DNA of 15,279 bases from Bifidobacterium breve (GTDB lineage: Bacteria > Actinomycetota > Acidimicrobiia > Acidimicrobiales > Ilumatobacteraceae). The stretch lies in the NCBI GenBank assembly GCA_945889575.1, contig CAMDBY010000016.1, positions 1 through 15,279 on the forward strand, read 5' to 3'. The translations under genes were made by a program, and so were the position numbers. Below are positions 14,261 to 15,279 of this stretch, one piece after another. Each line of letters opens with the position of its first letter. Position 1 is the first letter of the stretch. Under the pieces are notes generated by a model that searched no databases, had not been told where the DNA came from, and worked only from the letters and a program-made list of their open reading frames with translations.

Positions 14261-14671
14261 ATGACACCTGATGAAGACCTTCGTGCGGCACGTGGCGTAC
14301 GCGTGAAGGCAGACGCGATGGTGTGGACTTTTTCTCGGTCCTCTGGCGCTGGTGGACAAAACGTCAACAAAAATTCGACCAAAGCGTCACTGACAATTGC
14401 CCTGGCAGACATTTCGTGTTCTGAAACCATTCGTGCTCGCCTGGAAGAATCGTTCGAGGGGCAAATTTCCATCACGTGTCAGACAAGTCGAAGTCAATGG
14501 CGCAACAGAGTCTTATGCGTTGAACAACTTGTAGAAAAACTCAATGAAGCCTCTGCCCCTCCCCCTGCACCGCGCAAGAAAACGCGTCCGTCTCGCGGCG
14601 CTATTGAACGGCGCCTTGACAGCAAGAAGCGCGACTCAGCAAAGAAACAGGACCGCCGCCTAAAGGAATAA
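14261..14671 (+). CDS. arfB: ArfB-like peptidyl-tRNA hydrolase (ribosome rescue)
   Basis: This 136-residue protein matches ArfB/YaeJ. A catalytic domain has the class-I release-factor motif RSSGAGGQNVNKNSTKAS (about 26-43, with GGQ at 31-33), followed by a Pro-rich linker (APPPAPRK) and a strongly basic C-terminal tail rich in Lys and Arg. In the family the tail enters the empty mRNA channel of a stalled ribosome and GGQ hydrolyses peptidyl-tRNA, freeing ribosomes on non-stop mRNAs. It lacks the stop-codon-recognition domain, so it is not RF1 or RF2. The ATG at 14261 is preferred because it gives MTPDEDLRAARGVRVK, a normal N-terminus; the frame is open further left, but there it overlaps the divergent GNAT gene. 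No Shine-Dalgarno is present, which fits a leaderless start from CATAAT at 14249. Its TAA abuts the convergent stop. Confidence 0.9.
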   Translation: MTPDEDLRAARGVRVKADAMVWTFSRSSGAGGQNVNKNSTKASLTIALADISCSETIRARLEESFEGQISITCQTSRSQWRNRVLCVEQLVEKLNEASAPPPAPRKKTRPSRGAIERRLDSKKRDSAKKQDRRLKE

Positions 14672-15279
14672 CTAGTGATCTTTATTGCAGAGGTCAACGC
14701 GCTCAGCGTCGCTCGCATTGGCAACGCCAGCGCCATTGCCTTCTAAGGCAGCAAATGGCCCGCACACATGCGGAGTGATCCAGACATGCACCATTGGTGC
14801 ACCACCAGTCTGCAGAGTTCCAATCAAACAGGCGCCAGCAGCATTTGTGACTCCAACAACTTTGGGCACGCCATTGATTGTTAGCCAACAAAGATTCGAA
14901 TGCACATGCCATTGCATCAGGCCGCCTGCGTAGTTAACCAATGTGGTATCCGTTATTGGTGTCCCCGGATTCGCAATAAACATTGCCGAGACAAGCGTCT
15001 TGACGGCGCCCTTCACCTCATACACAAGTGACTCTGGTGCAGTGGTGTCAAGCACCCGACCGTCTGTCAGAAGTGAGTATTTTATAAAATGTTCAAACCC
15101 GGTCAATCCGTCACCAATTGAAAGGTATCCATCCGCCGTTGCGGCAGAAGTCTTTGCATATTTTGGAAGATCGCGCTGAGCTGCCTGTATGAGCGAGGTG
15201 GCACGTGCAGCCTGTTCCGCCGTCACGCCGCCGATGTCGGAAAAATCGATTGGCTTCGCGGGGTCGTACGGACGCGGCC
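14672..15279 (-). CDS. Conserved hypothetical protein, His/Cys-rich (5'-truncated by window edge)
   Basis: The frame is open to the window edge and the residues before GTG 15226 (RPYDPAKPIDFSDIGG) look like normal protein, so I treat GTG as internal and the gene as truncated. Counting from that codon, the C-terminal half holds a conspicuous set of potential metal ligands. These are WHVHSNLC (H107, H109, C113), C133, MVHVWITPHVCGPFAALEG (H147, H153, C155), and an upstream GFEHFIKYSLL with LDTTAPESLVYEV (about 43-71). The pattern resembles a conserved but unnamed actinobacterial protein type that I cannot attach to a characterised family. No signal peptide can be assessed because the N-terminus is missing. 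The TAG (14674-14672) abuts the ArfB-like gene stop. Function is not assigned. Confidence 0.75.
   Translation of the reverse strand, partial: PRPYDPAKPIDFSDIGGVTAEQAARATSLIQAAQRDLPKYAKTSAATADGYLSIGDGLTGFEHFIKYSLLTDGRVLDTTAPESLVYEVKGAVKTLVSAMFIANPGTPITDTTLVNYAGGLMQWHVHSNLCWLTINGVPKVVGVTNAAGACLIGTLQTGGAPMVHVWITPHVCGPFAALEGNGAGVANASDAERVDLCNKDH

Noticed and set aside
1..15279. CRISPR arrays, insertion sequences, integrases, toxin-antitoxin or phage genes
   Set aside because: No repeated spacer pattern, transposase motif, inverted-repeat-bounded element or recognisable toxin/antitoxin was seen by eye on either strand.

Overview
The window reads as ordinary chromosomal DNA from a mid-GC actinobacterium. 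Two families typical of F420-using Actinobacteria are present: an LLM-class F420-dependent oxidoreductase at 6136-7008 and a DDN-like deazaflavin-dependent nitroreductase at 10701-11135. Acyl-CoA dehydrogenase and crotonase-fold genes, short spacers and compact gene packing also fit. The overall look suggests Acidimicrobiia (Ilumatobacter-like aquatic lineages), but that assignment is inference; only 'F420-using actinobacterium' is well supported. I see no mobile element, CRISPR array, phage gene or defence island.

Layout, left to right. 1-564 (+) is the 3' part of a VIT/CCC1-family metal transporter. 608-1822 (+) is an acyl-CoA dehydrogenase. A hairpin terminator at 1837-1864 separates it from a convergent small membrane protein of unknown function (2211-1891, -). 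A 130-bp divergent spacer rich in palindromes and DnaA-box-like words leads to a VOC/glyoxalase-like protein (2342-3007, +). This converges, 3 nt apart, on a YtcJ-like amidohydrolase (4660-3011, -). A 47-bp divergent spacer then precedes a likely two-gene operon of a class-3 aldehyde dehydrogenase and an F420-dependent LLM oxidoreductase (4708-7008, +).

That operon converges with zero gap on a heterodimeric ABC exporter (10622-7009, -), whose two genes overlap by 4 bp. Divergent from the exporter are a DDN-family F420 oxidoreductase and a crotonase-fold protein (10701-12058, +), followed by tRNA-Gly(UCC) at 12123-12197. A hormone-sensitive-lipase-type esterase (13239-12205, -) is divergent from a DUF1330 protein (13347-13658, +), whose stop codon overlaps that of a GNAT acetyltransferase (14227-13655, -). 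A 33-bp divergent spacer leads to an ArfB-like ribosome-rescue hydrolase (14261-14671, +). This abuts the 3' end of a His/Cys-rich conserved hypothetical protein that runs off the window (15279-14672, -).

How the genes work together: most units are monocistronic or two-gene operons with frequent strand switches, so no single pathway spans the window. The shared theme is oxidation or hydrolysis of acyl, aldehyde and amide compounds, plus export. The most useful leads are the asymmetric ATPase sites of the exporter, the unnamed metal-binding-like protein at the right edge, abutting or overlapping convergent stop codons, overlapping divergent promoters and the palindrome cluster at 2267-2319. 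I did not find a convincing undescribed multi-gene system.
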